This document shows positions 22,916 through 33,530 of a stretch of 64,000 bases of DNA, piece after piece. This DNA comes from Przewalskia tangutica (Eukaryota > Streptophyta > Magnoliopsida > Solanales > Solanaceae), in contig CM056721.1 in the NCBI GenBank assembly GCA_029844215.1, forward strand, positions 57,825,815 to 57,889,814. Reading direction: 5' to 3'. Every line of letters begins with the position of its first letter. Position 1 is the first letter of the stretch. Made by a program: the position numbers and the translations under genes. The notes under the pieces were generated by a model that worked only from the letters and a program-made list of their open reading frames with translations, made no database searches and was not told the DNA's origin.

Positions 22916-23185
22916 ACAGACCGAACTTGTAACTTCCATAACTTTTGACTCTGATGCCCTATCGATGAACGGTTTGTTGCGTTGGGAACTAGATTTAACT
23001 GACTACACACTAGGCTTTTGAAACACCTAAAAACTCCTGATGTAACGGGGCATAAACCGCCTCAAGGTTGACTAAAACTCGTCCGAAACAGTCCATCACC
23101 CTATCTTTCTAAATTTTTTATCTTAGTTCCTTTCGTACGGTCTCATAAGCTAGACCTGAAATGCGGGGCGTAACAATAATAATCA

Positions 23186-23357
23186 TAATGGAAGCATACT
23201 CGTGGGCCACCCAACGTGTCAGTATGTCCAAAGCAAATAACAGAATAACACTCCTAATAGAAGTATACCCGTGGGCCACCCATCGTGTCAGTATGTCCAA
23301 AAGGATCGATATAGTGGAAGCATACCCGTGGGCCACCCATCGTGTCAGTATGTCCAT
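23186..23357. repeat. Tandem array in L5, three copies
   Basis: Cores at about 23212, 23281 and 23338 have spacings of 69 and 57 bp, the same final spacings as in L4, so these are the last three units of the same array. Confidence 0.88.
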
Positions 23358-23905
23358 CAATCAACCAGATAGCCGGCCCTCCAACGAGAGACGCGGTAGC
23401 ACAAAAATACAACACTTGCACAACAAAGGCTATCACCACAAGCATAGGCAAGTTCAACATATTTTAGACATTCCTTTTTATTACAACAAATCCGGATTTT
23501 TACCCCCAAGGTACTACATACTTAATTCTTTAAAAGATCCATTTCTTTCACAAAAAGTCACACGATACCCGTAGTATCAAAATAGAGTAACTGTCTTTTT
23601 AAGTAAACCAAAACAATCTTCATACTTTCTTTTTAAACCAAATCATTTCTCCCTTTAAAGTCAAGTTACCATTTTTAAATCCAATAATAAAACCATCCTA
23701 TTATTTTCATAAAGTCGTTATAACTAACTTCCCATAAAGCTATTATAACACTTTATGTTTTAAACCAATTTAAGACAAAACCATGCCTTTCTTTTAAACC
23801 AAAACACTTCAAATTCTCAAGTCTCTTTTCTTTTAGAAAACAAGTTCCTTACTGTGGAAATTTAAGAAAAATCAATACTTGTTATTAATGATTTTATTAA
23901 AGCAG

Positions 23906-23910
23906 CCATG
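23906..23910. repeat. Target-site duplication CCATG, left of element A
   Basis: CCATG here and at 33526-33530 flank element A exactly. Removing A plus one copy restores the conserved LTR block CAGCCATGATCTAGG. Confidence 0.93.
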
Positions 23911-24163
23911 TGTCACGACCCGTTCCGGGGCCCGTGACTGGTGCCTTACCCGGGCACCCAAGTAGTCATACATCAGAGAACAATCAGCGGAATATAAAAC
24001 AAGACATGAAACATGATATAACTAGAACATTTTATCTGATGAAAAAGATTGCCTTTCGGCATATATACATAAACCAAGTTTTTTGCAGTTACATCCCAAC
24101 TGTACAACAGGACTACAGACCTCTAAGGAAATAACAACTATGGCGGGACAGGGCCCCGCCATA

Positions 24164-24236
24164 CCCTGTCTGTACAAAACTATCTACAACAGGGAGATCA
24201 TACCCAAAAGTAGAGCCTCCGGAGAGAGTGGAGCTC
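24164..24236 (-). other. U5 hairpins of element A with compensatory changes
   Basis: Hairpin 1 is CCCTGT...ACAGGG where element 3 has CCCTGA...TCAGGG. Hairpin 2 is GAG...CTC where element 3 has AAG...CTT. Both sides changed together, which supports base pairing in the RNA. A GGCGGG/CCCGCC inverted repeat lies just before them (24142-24160). Confidence 0.6.
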
Positions 24237-25899
24237 CTAACACCAACGTAGAGATCCTAAGGATGTGGATCTAGCACCTGCTTTCCTCTAGAACCTGCGG
24301 CATGAACGCAGCCCCCCGAAGGAGGTCAGTACAACAGGTACCAAGTATGTGAAACTATAAAGTACTTTAAATGAAATCAAAGTATTTAAAACCTTTTCAC
24401 AAATACATTCAGTTCAATTGCACATAGTGCCACATCACAATAATAACAGTAATAGGAAAACTGTAACAGGTCTAGTCTAGGCCGCGAATGATCGGGCAAG
24501 GCCAACCGCCCATAGTATCATTCTCACGTGCCTAGTCCTCGACTTCCGCAGTCCGCATAGGTCACACACGCACTGCATGAGGTATTCCCCGTGACGGGGT
24601 AGCTAGCCCTGCACCTCCTCGACTTCCGCACCGCGTAGCCTCAAAAGACCGCGTAGTCCCATGGACCGCATAGGGCATCTCGCGTCGGGCTAATCACCCG
24701 AATGATCAATCTCGAGCACGCCAGCTCGCATAGTCTCATAGACCGCATAGCCGTATAGACCGCATCGCGGTGGCAAGCCCTCGGTATAACAGTCAAGGGG
24801 GTAGGTGATACAATAACAGTACAACGGACTTACCGGTTAGCAACGTAAGCCAAAGAAGAATGACCCCTTTCACAACATTACAAGCCAATTAACACATGCG
24901 ATCATAGTATGTCTACCTATCAACCAATCTTACTACACTTAACAGAAATCAATACAAGGCTTTTATAAACAAACAAGTAAACAGTTCCTTTTATCATTCT
25001 TAAGTTGTTATACTTAACTTCCCATAAAGCTAGTATAACTCTTAAGCTTTTGTTTTAGAACCAAATATTACTCTTCTGTTAAAAATGATTCATTATTCTT
25101 TTGACATACTTCAAGGTTCTTATTATTCAGGCTTAAGTCAAAAGACATTGCCGATTATCATATGTACGCTCACCGCATACTATATATACTTAAAATATCA
25201 TGCTCAAGAGTATAGGAAGAATCACATACCTTCTCGAAATCCACCGCCAAGTCGAGTATGTCGCACAGAGAATCGACTATAATAGTCACGGACATCTATC
25301 AAAGTCTAGACTATTCTCAGAGGTCGTTCTAAACAGAGGGTCCTCAATTCTACTGAAAGTCGGGCAGCACAACCCTACCCTGTGAGCTATATAAGTCTAC
25401 TGTGAAAACAGTCCTATGTAAGTACAGTTCGTATAATCTTCTTTTATACCCTTCTAAGGTGTTACAGTTCAATTCTATTCTTAATAACCTCCTAAGTATT
25501 TATACTTATTACAATACTTCTACAAGATGCATTCTCTAATTACAAAAGAGGGTTAGGATTATATACCGATAAGCCCAATAATATCCAAGTAAAAGTCGAT
25601 CCCGAGCGAGGTTTAGCTCCTAATCCAAAGCTCCAAGGCGCTCAAGAATCCTTAAGTTTCCCACAACTTCTACTAAGTACTAAGGAATTTGGGCTAGGTT
25701 AAATTGGGCATTATAACAATACTAGAAGGCAACTTTCCTACCAAGGGAGGGGGGGTAGGTTTCGGCTAGGCTAGAGGGGAGGGCCTCGCCAAAACTTCAC
25801 TCAAAGGGGAGGGTGTTTGGACGAATTGCTCACAAGGAGAGGAGGATTTTCAAGACTTGAAAGCTTTAGTGGATGAAGAACTCTTCATCTCAAGAGGGG

Positions 25900-25908
25900 T
25901 ATTTATAG
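25900..25908 (-). promoter_or_regulatory. TATA box of element A left LTR
   Basis: TATTTATAG on plus after AAGAGGGG, about 400 bp inside the LTR. Confidence 0.7.
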
Positions 25909-26306
25909 GTCAAGACATGGCCAACCAATGGCCAAGATTTAGCCAAGTGCTAGGCAAGTGTAAGGTCAAGATTAGGGCAAGTGTACCTAGCCAACTTGCA
26001 CACAAAATATCTATCCAACTTTATGACAAGGATTGTCATCCAATCGCCCTATTGCCGTGACAAGTCCACCAATGAGAGGGTGGAAAGTGTCGCCTCTCAT
26101 TGGTCCAAAGTGTTACGTCTCGGAAAAATCCGCAAAAATAAGAAATGACATATAGCCGGAATTTATCCTATGAAAGTCGTGGAAACGTTTCGTCGGAAAA
26201 CCAATCGTTTTGTGAGTTGTGCCCAATAATTTTCGTCCAAGCCTAACTTTTAAGGCTAACCTTTGTACGTATTCCCCACGTACATACTGGAAATACGGGT
26301 ATAACA

Positions 26307-26319
26307 TTCTCCTCTCTTA
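26307..26319 (-). other. Polypurine tract, element A
   Basis: TTCTCCTCTCTTA on plus directly abuts the 3' LTR and is followed by GAAACATTCGTCCCGAATG. Confidence 0.8.
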
Positions 26320-26399
26320 GAAACATTCGTCCCGAATGTTCCTTCCCAAGACGATTAAAGATAAGGTTCTTAACAACCTAAGCGCAAAAAAAACACTTA

Positions 26400-26946
26400 G
26401 CACATAAGTCAATTGAATCAATAAGTAGGAAAGTAGGTTACCCGGAGGTGTGGGAATAGGTGAGGTATCTCGCCTCATGTCCTCCTTTGCTTCCCACGTC
26501 ATCTCCTCCCTAAGCTCGCTCCGCCACAAAACTTTGACTGCTACGCCCTGGTCCGCAGACGCCTAACCTGACGATCGATTATCTCTATGGGAATATCCTC
26601 ATACGATAACCCCTCGGTCACCTGGACATCGTAAATCGGGTGAACCCTAGATGGATCCCCGACACATCTCCTCAAAGATAGATACGTGAAATACGGATGC
26701 ACCGCCTCCAGACGGACGGCAGATCCAACTCATAGCAACCTTGCCTACCCCGTGGACAATCAAACGCCCAATGTACCTTGGGCCGAGTTTTCCTTCTTCC
26801 CGAATCTCATCACACCCTTCATGGGTGACACCTTCAGAAAACCCAATCATCAATCGCGAACTCCGGATGTCGACGTCGATGATCTCGTGATACGATTGCC
26901 GACTCGAAATGTCAATAGCCGCCTTGATAAGCTTCACCTTATCCAT
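26400..26946 (-). pseudogene. Integrase C-terminal GPF/Y domain and chromodomain-like tail, element A
   Basis: On minus from 26946 the reading starts MDKVKLIKAAI and passes EGKLGPRYIGRLIVHGVGKV, the GPF/Y module of chromovirus integrases. It ends in VFHVSIFEEM. After a further stretch with LSYEDIPIEIIDRQVRRLR, a frame change leads into WRSELREEMTWEAKEDM (about 26527-26477), which matches the degenerate chromodomain-like end of Tekay/Del elements. Such domains are thought to guide insertion to heterochromatin. At least one frameshift and a stop separate the parts. Confidence 0.85.
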
Positions 26947-27660
26947 CGCCGCTGCACCAAGTCCGTCCCACTAATCGCATTCTCGCCCACATCGAACCAT
27001 GCTATCGGCGACCGCACTTCCTCCCATACAAAGCCTCATACGGCGCCATCCGAATGCTAGAGTGGTAGCCGTTATTATACGCGAACTCTACCATGCAAGT
27101 GATCCTCCCACCTACCTGAGTCAATAACACAGCTCGCAGATATCCTCAAGAGTCGGATAGGCGCTCTGCTGTCCGTCTCGCTCAGGATGAAATGCGCATC
27201 GTGCTCACCGCCCCTAAACCCTTCGAAGGACCTCCGAAGTTAGCCAGAACCGGGCTCCTGCTCGATATGATCGAAATAGGGACTCCATGCGATCGACGAC
27301 CTCTGATGTAAAGTCCGCATAATCCTCACCGAAAGTCGCCCCGACGGGAAGAAAGTGGTCGCTTTGCGACCGCCGACGATAACCCATATAGAATCATGTC
27401 TCCTCCGAGTGCGAGGCAATCCCGTGATGAAGTCCATGTTGATCACCTCCCACTTCCGTGTCGGGATCTCTATCGTCAGAACAAACCACCGTGCCTCCGT
27501 GCTCTACCTTCACCGCCGACAACACGCACCGAGCTACGAACTCGCAACGCCCCTCTTCAAACCATCCCACCAATACACGGATCTAAGGTCGTGGTACATC
27601 TTGGTCGACTTCGATGGATAGAGTAACGCTACGCGTGTGCTTCCCAAGAACTCACAAGTC
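26947..27660 (-). pseudogene. Integrase core, element A
   Basis: On minus, WEVINMDFITGLPRTRRRHD near 27457-27398 holds the first catalytic Asp of the DDE triad. SSIRMAPYEALYGRKC near 27050-27003 is the conserved stretch after the catalytic Glu region. Between them the sequence is out of frame and the second Asp region is not readable. The zinc-binding part should lie at about 27500-27660 but is too damaged to confirm. The domain inserts cDNA into the genome; here it is inactive as written. Confidence 0.85.
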
Positions 27661-27959
27661 CTCAAACATCCGGAACACACAACTCGCCTCAAACCTTAGC
27701 GCCCATCGTGCTACCTCAAAAGGACCCTTGCCTCACGAAGAGTCAGACACGATAACGTGCAAACCGGATCCTCGAATCTGCCTCTTCACCTCCTCGACGA
27801 TGGAAGACTCGGCAACCTCACGAACTCTAACCCCACCGCTATCGTAATCAATCAAACGGACACCAAGGCTCGCTAATCGATGCAAATCACGAACCATGCC
27901 CTCCTCTCGGCCGCACCTCGATAGACTCCCATCGACCTACGACTAAGAGCATACGCCAC

Positions 27960-28350
27960 AACATTGGCCTTCCCGGGTGGTACGGGATATTGACGTCATA
28001 ATCCTTAAGCAACTCTAACCACCGTCTCGCCGTAAGTTCACTCCTCTGGTGAAGATATACCGAGGCTCTTGTGGTCTATATAAATATCCACGTGAACCCC
28101 ATACAAATAGTGCCTCGGATCTTTAAAGCGTGAATCACCGCTGCCAGCTCCAAATCATGGGTGGGGTAGTTCCTCTCGTGTATCTTAAGCCGCCGGGATG
28201 CGTATGCTATAACTCGCCTCGCTGCATCAACACACATCCCAACCCGATGCTCGACGATCACAATACACCACGTAACCATCCGACCTCTGGAAGAGTAAGA
28301 ACGGGGCGGTCGCCGCTTTCTTTTCAAAGAATCGAAACCCCGCCACAAGC
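27960..28350 (-). pseudogene. RNase H domain, element A
   Basis: On minus 28348-28076 carries RVIAYASRRLKIHERNYPTH followed by DLELAAVIHALKI, the highly conserved middle of the gypsy RNase H, and then a shifted tail. The domain would remove the RNA strand from RNA/DNA hybrids during reverse transcription. It follows RT directly, in normal order. The frame is broken at both ends. Confidence 0.88.
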
Positions 28351-28388
28351 ATCACCATCAAACTTGGCTGCCTTTCCGAGTCACCTAG

Positions 28389-29378
28389 TCAATGGTGCGA
28401 GATAGAAGCAAACTTCTCCACGAACCGATAATATCCTGCAAGGCCCGAAATCGCGAACCTCTGGAGTAGTAGGTCAGGCCAAGTCCCGATCGCCTCAATC
28501 TTGCCGTATCCACTGAATGCCATCACCACAATGTGCCCAAGAAAAGCCACCGAGGTCAACCAAAACTCACATTTGGAAAACTTCGCATACATTGCGATCC
28601 CGAGAACCGTCACAAGATACCTCAAATGCTCCGCATGCTCCTCGCTCGAGCGAGAATAAACCAAGATATCATCAATGAACACTATCACAAACGTGTCCAA
28701 AATGGTTTGAACACTCGGTTCATCAACTCCATGAATACCACGAGCATTGGTCAACCCAAAAGACATGACCAACTCATAATGCCCGCATCGTCCGAATGCG
28801 CCTAGGGACATCCACCTCTCTAACTCGAACTCGATGATAGCCCGATCGTAGATCAATCTTGAAAAGCATCTCGCTACCGCAATCGATCGAACAAATCATC
28901 AATCCCGGAAGGGGTATTCGTTTAATGGTCACCTTGTTCACCGCTCGTAGTCAACACACATGCGCAGCGGCCCCGCCTTTCTTCTTCACGAACAATACCG
29001 CGCTTCTGGGAGAAACACTAGGTCCGATGAAACCTTTCTCCAACAAATCACTCACCGCCTTCAACTCTCTTAACTCGCAGTGCCATCCTGTATGGCGGAA
29101 TGGAAATAGCCGAGTGTCCGCAACACATCTATACAAAACTCAATCTCCCTCTCTGGAGGAATACCCGAGAGGTCGTCTGGAAACACGTCTGAGAACTCTC
29201 GGACTACTGGAACTGTCTGAAAATCTGGTACCGCAGCCTCAGTATCAAACACCCGAACGAGATGGTAGATATACCCTTCTCGCACCATCTTCCTAGCCTT
29301 GAGGTAGGAAATAAACCTACCTTTCGCGATACCGCGCTCCTTCCCACTCAACAACCGGCTCGTGAAATCGAACCGCAT
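28389..29378 (-). pseudogene. Reverse transcriptase, element A
   Basis: The linker before RT (29378-29070) has SDVFPDDLSGIPPEREIEF, standard in plant gypsy pol. The palm domain follows: a DLRSGYH-like stretch near 28855 holds the first catalytic Asp, FGLTNA is near 28757-28740, and TFVIVFIDDILVYSRS around 28694-28650 has the two catalytic Asp residues of the FIDD box. Downstream are KFSKCEFWL and VAFLGHIV. At least two frameshifts lie between the linker and the palm and one more before RNase H. This is the only RT found in the window. Confidence 0.92.
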
Positions 29379-29479
29379 TACTTCTCTCTGCGGCTACATT
29401 GGCGTAGCAAGAAGCTAGCCAATCCATCCCCATGATCACGCCGGTCAATCATCTCCAACTCTATCAAGTCGGCAAGGGT

Positions 29480-29700
29480 CCGACGATCAGAATGGTCACA
29501 GACAAGCTCTATATACCCGCCGAGCTACCACCGAATCACCCACCGGCGTAGCTACCTCGAAGCGGTCTATGGACTCGTGCTCTATCCCTATCCTACTAGC
29601 AACAAGGGAGATATATAGATGCAGTAGAACCGGATCTATCAAAGCATATACATCAAACCTAAACCGATAAGGTACCGGACGACATCGGTGAGGCCTCCCG
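29480..29700 (-). pseudogene. Aspartic protease domain, element A
   Basis: On minus, RFDVYALIDP near 29665-29636 holds the catalytic Asp. The next residues are out of frame, but the nucleotides fit a DPGST-type active site with one base missing. After it the frame returns to LVASRIGIEHESI and FEVATPVGDSVVARRVYR. Gypsy proteases cut the gag-pol polyprotein. A related fragment survives in element C at 42890-43025. Confidence 0.8.
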
Positions 29701-29742
29701 ATCTGTCGCTTACCGACAAAGCATAAATGCGTTCGAGGACCG

Positions 29743-30929
29743 CTAGATCGACTCGCGCCACGACTCGCCGCGACTGGCTGATCTCGAGTACCGCTCCCGG
29801 CGAGTAATCGTCGGGATGAAGAAGCGCAATGCACTCGTAGGCCGGGCCCTACCCCGCCACGCTTCGGCCGCAAACTCGCGAATGACCCTGCCGCCACAAG
29901 TATGGCAAGTCCCCGTAGTAGCATAACAGCCCCGAATGGAATCTACCACAACGCACACCGAACAGACTCGATCGGCTAGCACCTTGCTACCCTCGAAATC
30001 AAGTCCGGGCCCCGACCGCCCCGATCGCTCCGTCAGAAAATGATGTAGAGCGCTCGCGCCGGTGTGGTGCAAATCCGACCTCTGATGCTGCCACCCCGAG
30101 AACCACCAAACGAACCGCCGTCTTGGCCTTCTTCTCGCCGATATCGGTCTACCCGCGGTCTCTACGCCTCGCATCCCAATGCATGAGCTCGCATACGGTA
30201 ATGTCCATGCTCGCCGAAGGACACTCCCGCACAAGACTCGGCCATATAGTCGTCTAGCCCTGGCGTAGCGATGCACCCGGTCCTCCATATCGCTACAAGC
30301 AGGAACATATCGAGCCAATGAATCAAACTCGACATTGTACTCTCTAACGCAGGCCCTCCCCGCCTCGAGAATAAAAATCACGATCGTGCCTCTCATCGCG
30401 GAGGCAAGAAGTGTGTGAGAAAAGCCTCAAAACTCATCCCATATCACTGGAGGTGCATGCTCTCCCGAAAGCTCCCATGAATCGAACCAATCGATCGCGG
30501 TATCACGCAGCCGATGCGAACCGAATGTCACGTACTCGTCTCAAGCCTTGACCACCCGCATAATCCTTCAGAATCGACGGATGAACTCGCGGATCATCCT
30601 CCCGCCTTGACCAGTAAAACTCGCGGGCTACAACTAAGGAAGTCCCGTAGCCTCAAACTATTCGCCTCCGTGAACGACGGTGCTACCGAGCCGAACTGAA
30701 TGGCCGCCAAACCTCTCTCATATCCGCCACGACCTTGGCTAGTAATCGCCATCTTCAGTACTCCTAACTCTTCGCCGGCCGAGGACGAGGTGTGGTACCG
30801 CGGTCTCTCTGGGCCGGTGTCATAGAACTCGCCGTCTCGTATAGATGGGCTCGAGCCCTCGTGACTCGGTGTCACACTAGCAGCCTCCTACGCTTTGCCC
30901 TTCGGCCCGGTTGCCTTACGTGGAGGCAT
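29743..30929 (-). pseudogene. gag, element A
   Basis: The start codon on minus is at 30929-30927 in MPPRKATGPKGKA. A frame at 30875-30594 has EANSLRLRDFLSCSP, the beginning of the gag core. A later frame (30396-29743) has VREYNVEFDSLARYVP and MEDRVHRY. A zinc-knuckle area follows at about 29880-29930 (CHTCGG), with its second half in another frame. The reading frame shifts at least four times. The order and start context match gag in elements 2, 3 and D. Confidence 0.85.
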
Positions 30930-31110
30930 ATCTGCATGTGAAAGGAATGCGTTAGAGGGTCCAACCTATAACACGGCTCTAAAGCACGATCTCGAGTGAG
31001 AAGAATGGAAACCAATCCTAAATATCCTATAGCCTCACGATTATCGTGGTGCACAACACCCGATAATCAAGACTCTACTAGATACGATGTAGACACTTTC
31101 CGAGGATTAA

Positions 31111-31123
31111 CCGCTCGATACCA
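31111..31123 (-). other. Primer-binding site, element A (altered)
   Basis: The plus strand reads CCGCTCGATACCA where other copies have TGCTCTGATACCA. CTG has become CG, as in element C at 44107. The position next to the LTR start at 31128 is correct. Confidence 0.85.
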
Positions 31124-31127
31124 CTTT

Positions 31128-33525
31128 TGTCACGACTGCCCGGTTCGTGGATCGTGCCTTACCCGCACCCAAGTAGTCATACATCGTAGAACAATCGGAA
31201 TATAAAACAAGACATGAAACATGATATAACTAGAACATTTTATCTCGATGAAAAGATTGCCTTTCGCGTATATACATAAACCAAGTTTTTGCGATATCCC
31301 AACTGCATAACAGACTACTGCACTCTAAGGAAATAACAACTATGGCGGGACAGGGCCCCGCCATACCCTGTCTGTACAAAACTATCTACAACAGGGAGAT
31401 CATACCCAAAAGTAGAGCCTCCGGAGAGAGTGGAGCTCCTAACACCAACGTAGAGATCCTAAGGATGTGGATCTAGCACCTGCTTTCCTCTAGAACCTGC
31501 GGCATGAACGCAGCCCCCCCGAAGGAGGTCAGTACAACAGGTACCAAGTATGTGAAACTATAAAGTACTTTAAATGAAATCAAAGTATTTAAAACCTTTT
31601 CACAAATACATTCAGTTCAATTGCACATAGTGCCACATCACAATAATAACAGTAATAGGAAAATCAGAATGTGTCTAGTCTAGGCCGCGAATGATCAAGC
31701 AAGGCCAACCGCCCATAGTATCATTCTCGTGCCTAGTCTCGGACTTCCGCATCCGCATAGGTCACACATGCACCGCATGAGGTATTCCCCAGACGGTAGC
31801 TAGCCCTGCATTCTCCTCGACTTCCGCACCGCATAGCCTCAAAAGACCGCGTAGTCCCATGGACCGCATAGGCATCCCCGCGTCGGGCTAATCACCCGAA
31901 TGATCAATCCCGAGCACGCCAGCCTCCGCATAGTCTCATAGACCGCATAGGCCGATAGACCGCATCGCGGTGGCAAGCCCTGTATAACAAGTCGAGGGTA
32001 GGTGATACAATAACGATAACGGACTTACCGGTTAGCAACGTAAGCACAACAAGAATGACCCCCTTGCACAACATTACACGCCAATTAACACAGGCAGTAT
32101 CATAGTATGTCGACCTATCAACCAATCTTACTACACTTAACGTAAATCAATACAAGGCTTTTATAAACAAACAAGTAAAGCCTTTTATCATTCTTAAGTT
32201 GTTATACTTAACTTCCCATAAAGCTAGTATAACTCTTAAGCTTTTGTTTTAGAACCAAATATTACTCTTCGTTAAAAATGATTCATTATTCTTTTGACAT
32301 ACTTCAAGGTTCTTATTATTCAGCTTAAGTCAAAAGACATTGCCGATTATCATATGTACGTCTACCGTACTATATATACTTAAAATATCATGCTCAAGAG
32401 TATAGGAAAATCACATACCTTCTCGGCGAAATCCACCTGCCAAGTCGAGTATGTCGCGCGCAGAGAATCAGCCTATAATAGTCACAGACATCTATCAAAG
32501 TCTAGACTATTCTCAGAGGTCGTTCTAAACAGAGGGTCCTCAATTCTACGGAAAGTCGGGCAGCACAACCCTACCCGGTGAGCTATATAAGTCTACTGTG
32601 AAAACAATCCTATGTAAGTACAGTTCGTATAATCTTCTTTTATACCCTTCTAAGGTGTTACAGTTCAATTCTATTCTTAATAACCTCCTAAGTATTTATA
32701 CTTATTTCAATACTTCTACAGTATGCATTCTCTAATTACAAAAGAGGGTTAGGATTATATACCTGGATAAGCCCAATAATATCCAAGTAAAAAGTCGATC
32801 CTGAGCGAGGTTTAGCTCCTAATCCAAAGCTCCAAGGCGCTCCAAGAATCCTTAGAAGTTTCCCACAACTTCTACTAAGTACTAAGGAATTTGGGCTAGG
32901 TTAAATTGGGCATTATAACAATACTAGAAGGCAACTTTCCTACCAAGAGAGGGGGGGTAGGTTTCGGCTAGGCTAGAGGGGGTGAGGGCCTCGGCCAAAA
33001 CTTCACTCAAAGGGGGAGGGGTGTTTGGACGAATTGCTCACAAGGGAGAGGGGAGGATTTTTCAAGACTTGAAAGCTTTAGTGGATGAAGAACTCTTCAT
33101 CTCAAGAGGGGTATTTATAGGTCAAGACATGGCCAACCAATGGCCAAGATTTAGCCAAGTGCTAGGCAAGTGTAAGGTCAAGATTAGGGCAAGTGTACCT
33201 AGCCAACTTGCACACAAAATATCTATCCAACTTTATGACAAGGATTGTCATCCAATCGGCCCTATTGCCGTGACAAGTCCACCAATGAGAGGGTGGAAAG
33301 TGTCGCCCTCTCATTGGTCCAAAGTGTTACGTCTCTCGGAAAAATCCGCAAAAATAAGAAATGACATAGCCGGAATTTATCCTATGAAAGCTGTGGAAAC
33401 GTTTCGCCGGAAAACCAATCGTTTTGTGAGTTGTGCCCAATAATTTTCGTCCAAGCCTAACTTTTAAGGCTAACCTTTTGTACGTATTCCCTTACGTACA
33501 TACTCTGGAAATACGGGGTATAACA
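31128..33525 (-). mobile_element. Element A right (5') LTR
   Basis: It starts TGTCACGACTGCCCGG and ends AATACGGGGTATAACA, 2,398 bp. It matches the left LTR closely except for short indels, most of them at CAG, CTG or CCG in the first 300 bp. The hairpins (31364-31436) and the G-rich TATA region are retained. Confidence 0.92.
33112..33120 (-). promoter_or_regulatory. TATA box of element A right (5') LTR
   Basis: TATTTATAG on plus after AAGAGGGG, identical in context to the left LTR. Confidence 0.7.
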
Positions 33526-33530
33526 CCATG
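33526..33530. repeat. Target-site duplication CCATG, right of element A
   Basis: Matches 23906-23910 exactly. Confidence 0.93.

Larger units (their letters stand above)
19632..23175 (-). mobile_element. L4: divergent solo-type LTR
   Basis: It begins inside the LTR terminus (GCCCGCGACTAGTGCC) with about 20 bases missing, directly after element 3, and ends GCGGGGCGTAACA at 23175. The U5, PBS-proximal and leader blocks match the other LTRs (AGGAGGTCAGTACAACAGG near 20029; CACATACCTCGCG at 21631). Its 21800-22340 part matches element C's LTR. The U3 (22340-23175) is unlike the others: no TATTTATAG box, a duplicated 80-bp block and a CpG-rich stretch. No internal region or TSD is visible, so it is a solo LTR or a truncated element end. 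Confidence 0.75.
23176..23910 (-). mobile_element. L5 LTR, left part (interrupted by element A)
   Basis: It starts inside the tandem array of an L4-like LTR, directly after L4's end, and runs to the CAGCCATG at 23910 where element A entered. It contains the three-copy array and the ACACGATACCCGTAGTATC block near 23561. It continues at 33526. Confidence 0.8.
23911..26306 (-). mobile_element. Element A left (3') LTR
   Basis: It runs from TGTCACGACCCGTTCC to AAATACGGGTATAACA, 2,396 bp, against 2,398 bp for the right LTR. Hairpins are at 24164-24194 (CCCTGT/ACAGGG) and 24213-24236 (GAGCCTCC/GGAGCTC). A degenerate CCGCATAG repeat zone spans about 24536-24790. The donor-like block here is CACATACCTT at 25221. 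Confidence 0.92.
23911..33525 (-). mobile_element. Element A: complete-structure Ty3/gypsy chromovirus, 9.6 kb
   Basis: It has two LTRs of about 2.4 kb, a PPT at 26307, a PBS at 31111, and a 4.8-kb internal region holding gag, PR, RT, RNase H, INT and a chromodomain-like tail in that order on minus. A perfect 5-bp TSD flanks it. It is the only element in the window with all pol domains, but every gene is frameshifted, so it is not active as written. It lies inside LTR L5. Many differences between its two LTRs, and many coding breaks, are short indels at CHG trinucleotides and may be sequencing error. Confidence 0.93.

Noticed and set aside
22645..23010. 121-codon minus-strand frame as a host gene
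   Set aside because: It lies wholly in LTR U3, crosses a CpG-rich stretch where long frames are expected by chance, and shows no recognisable domain. It is noted only as possible captured sequence.
26307..31127. Annotating gag-pol of element A as an intact coding sequence
   Set aside because: No single frame spans even one whole domain set. Stops and frameshifts occur in every domain, whether real or from sequencing error.
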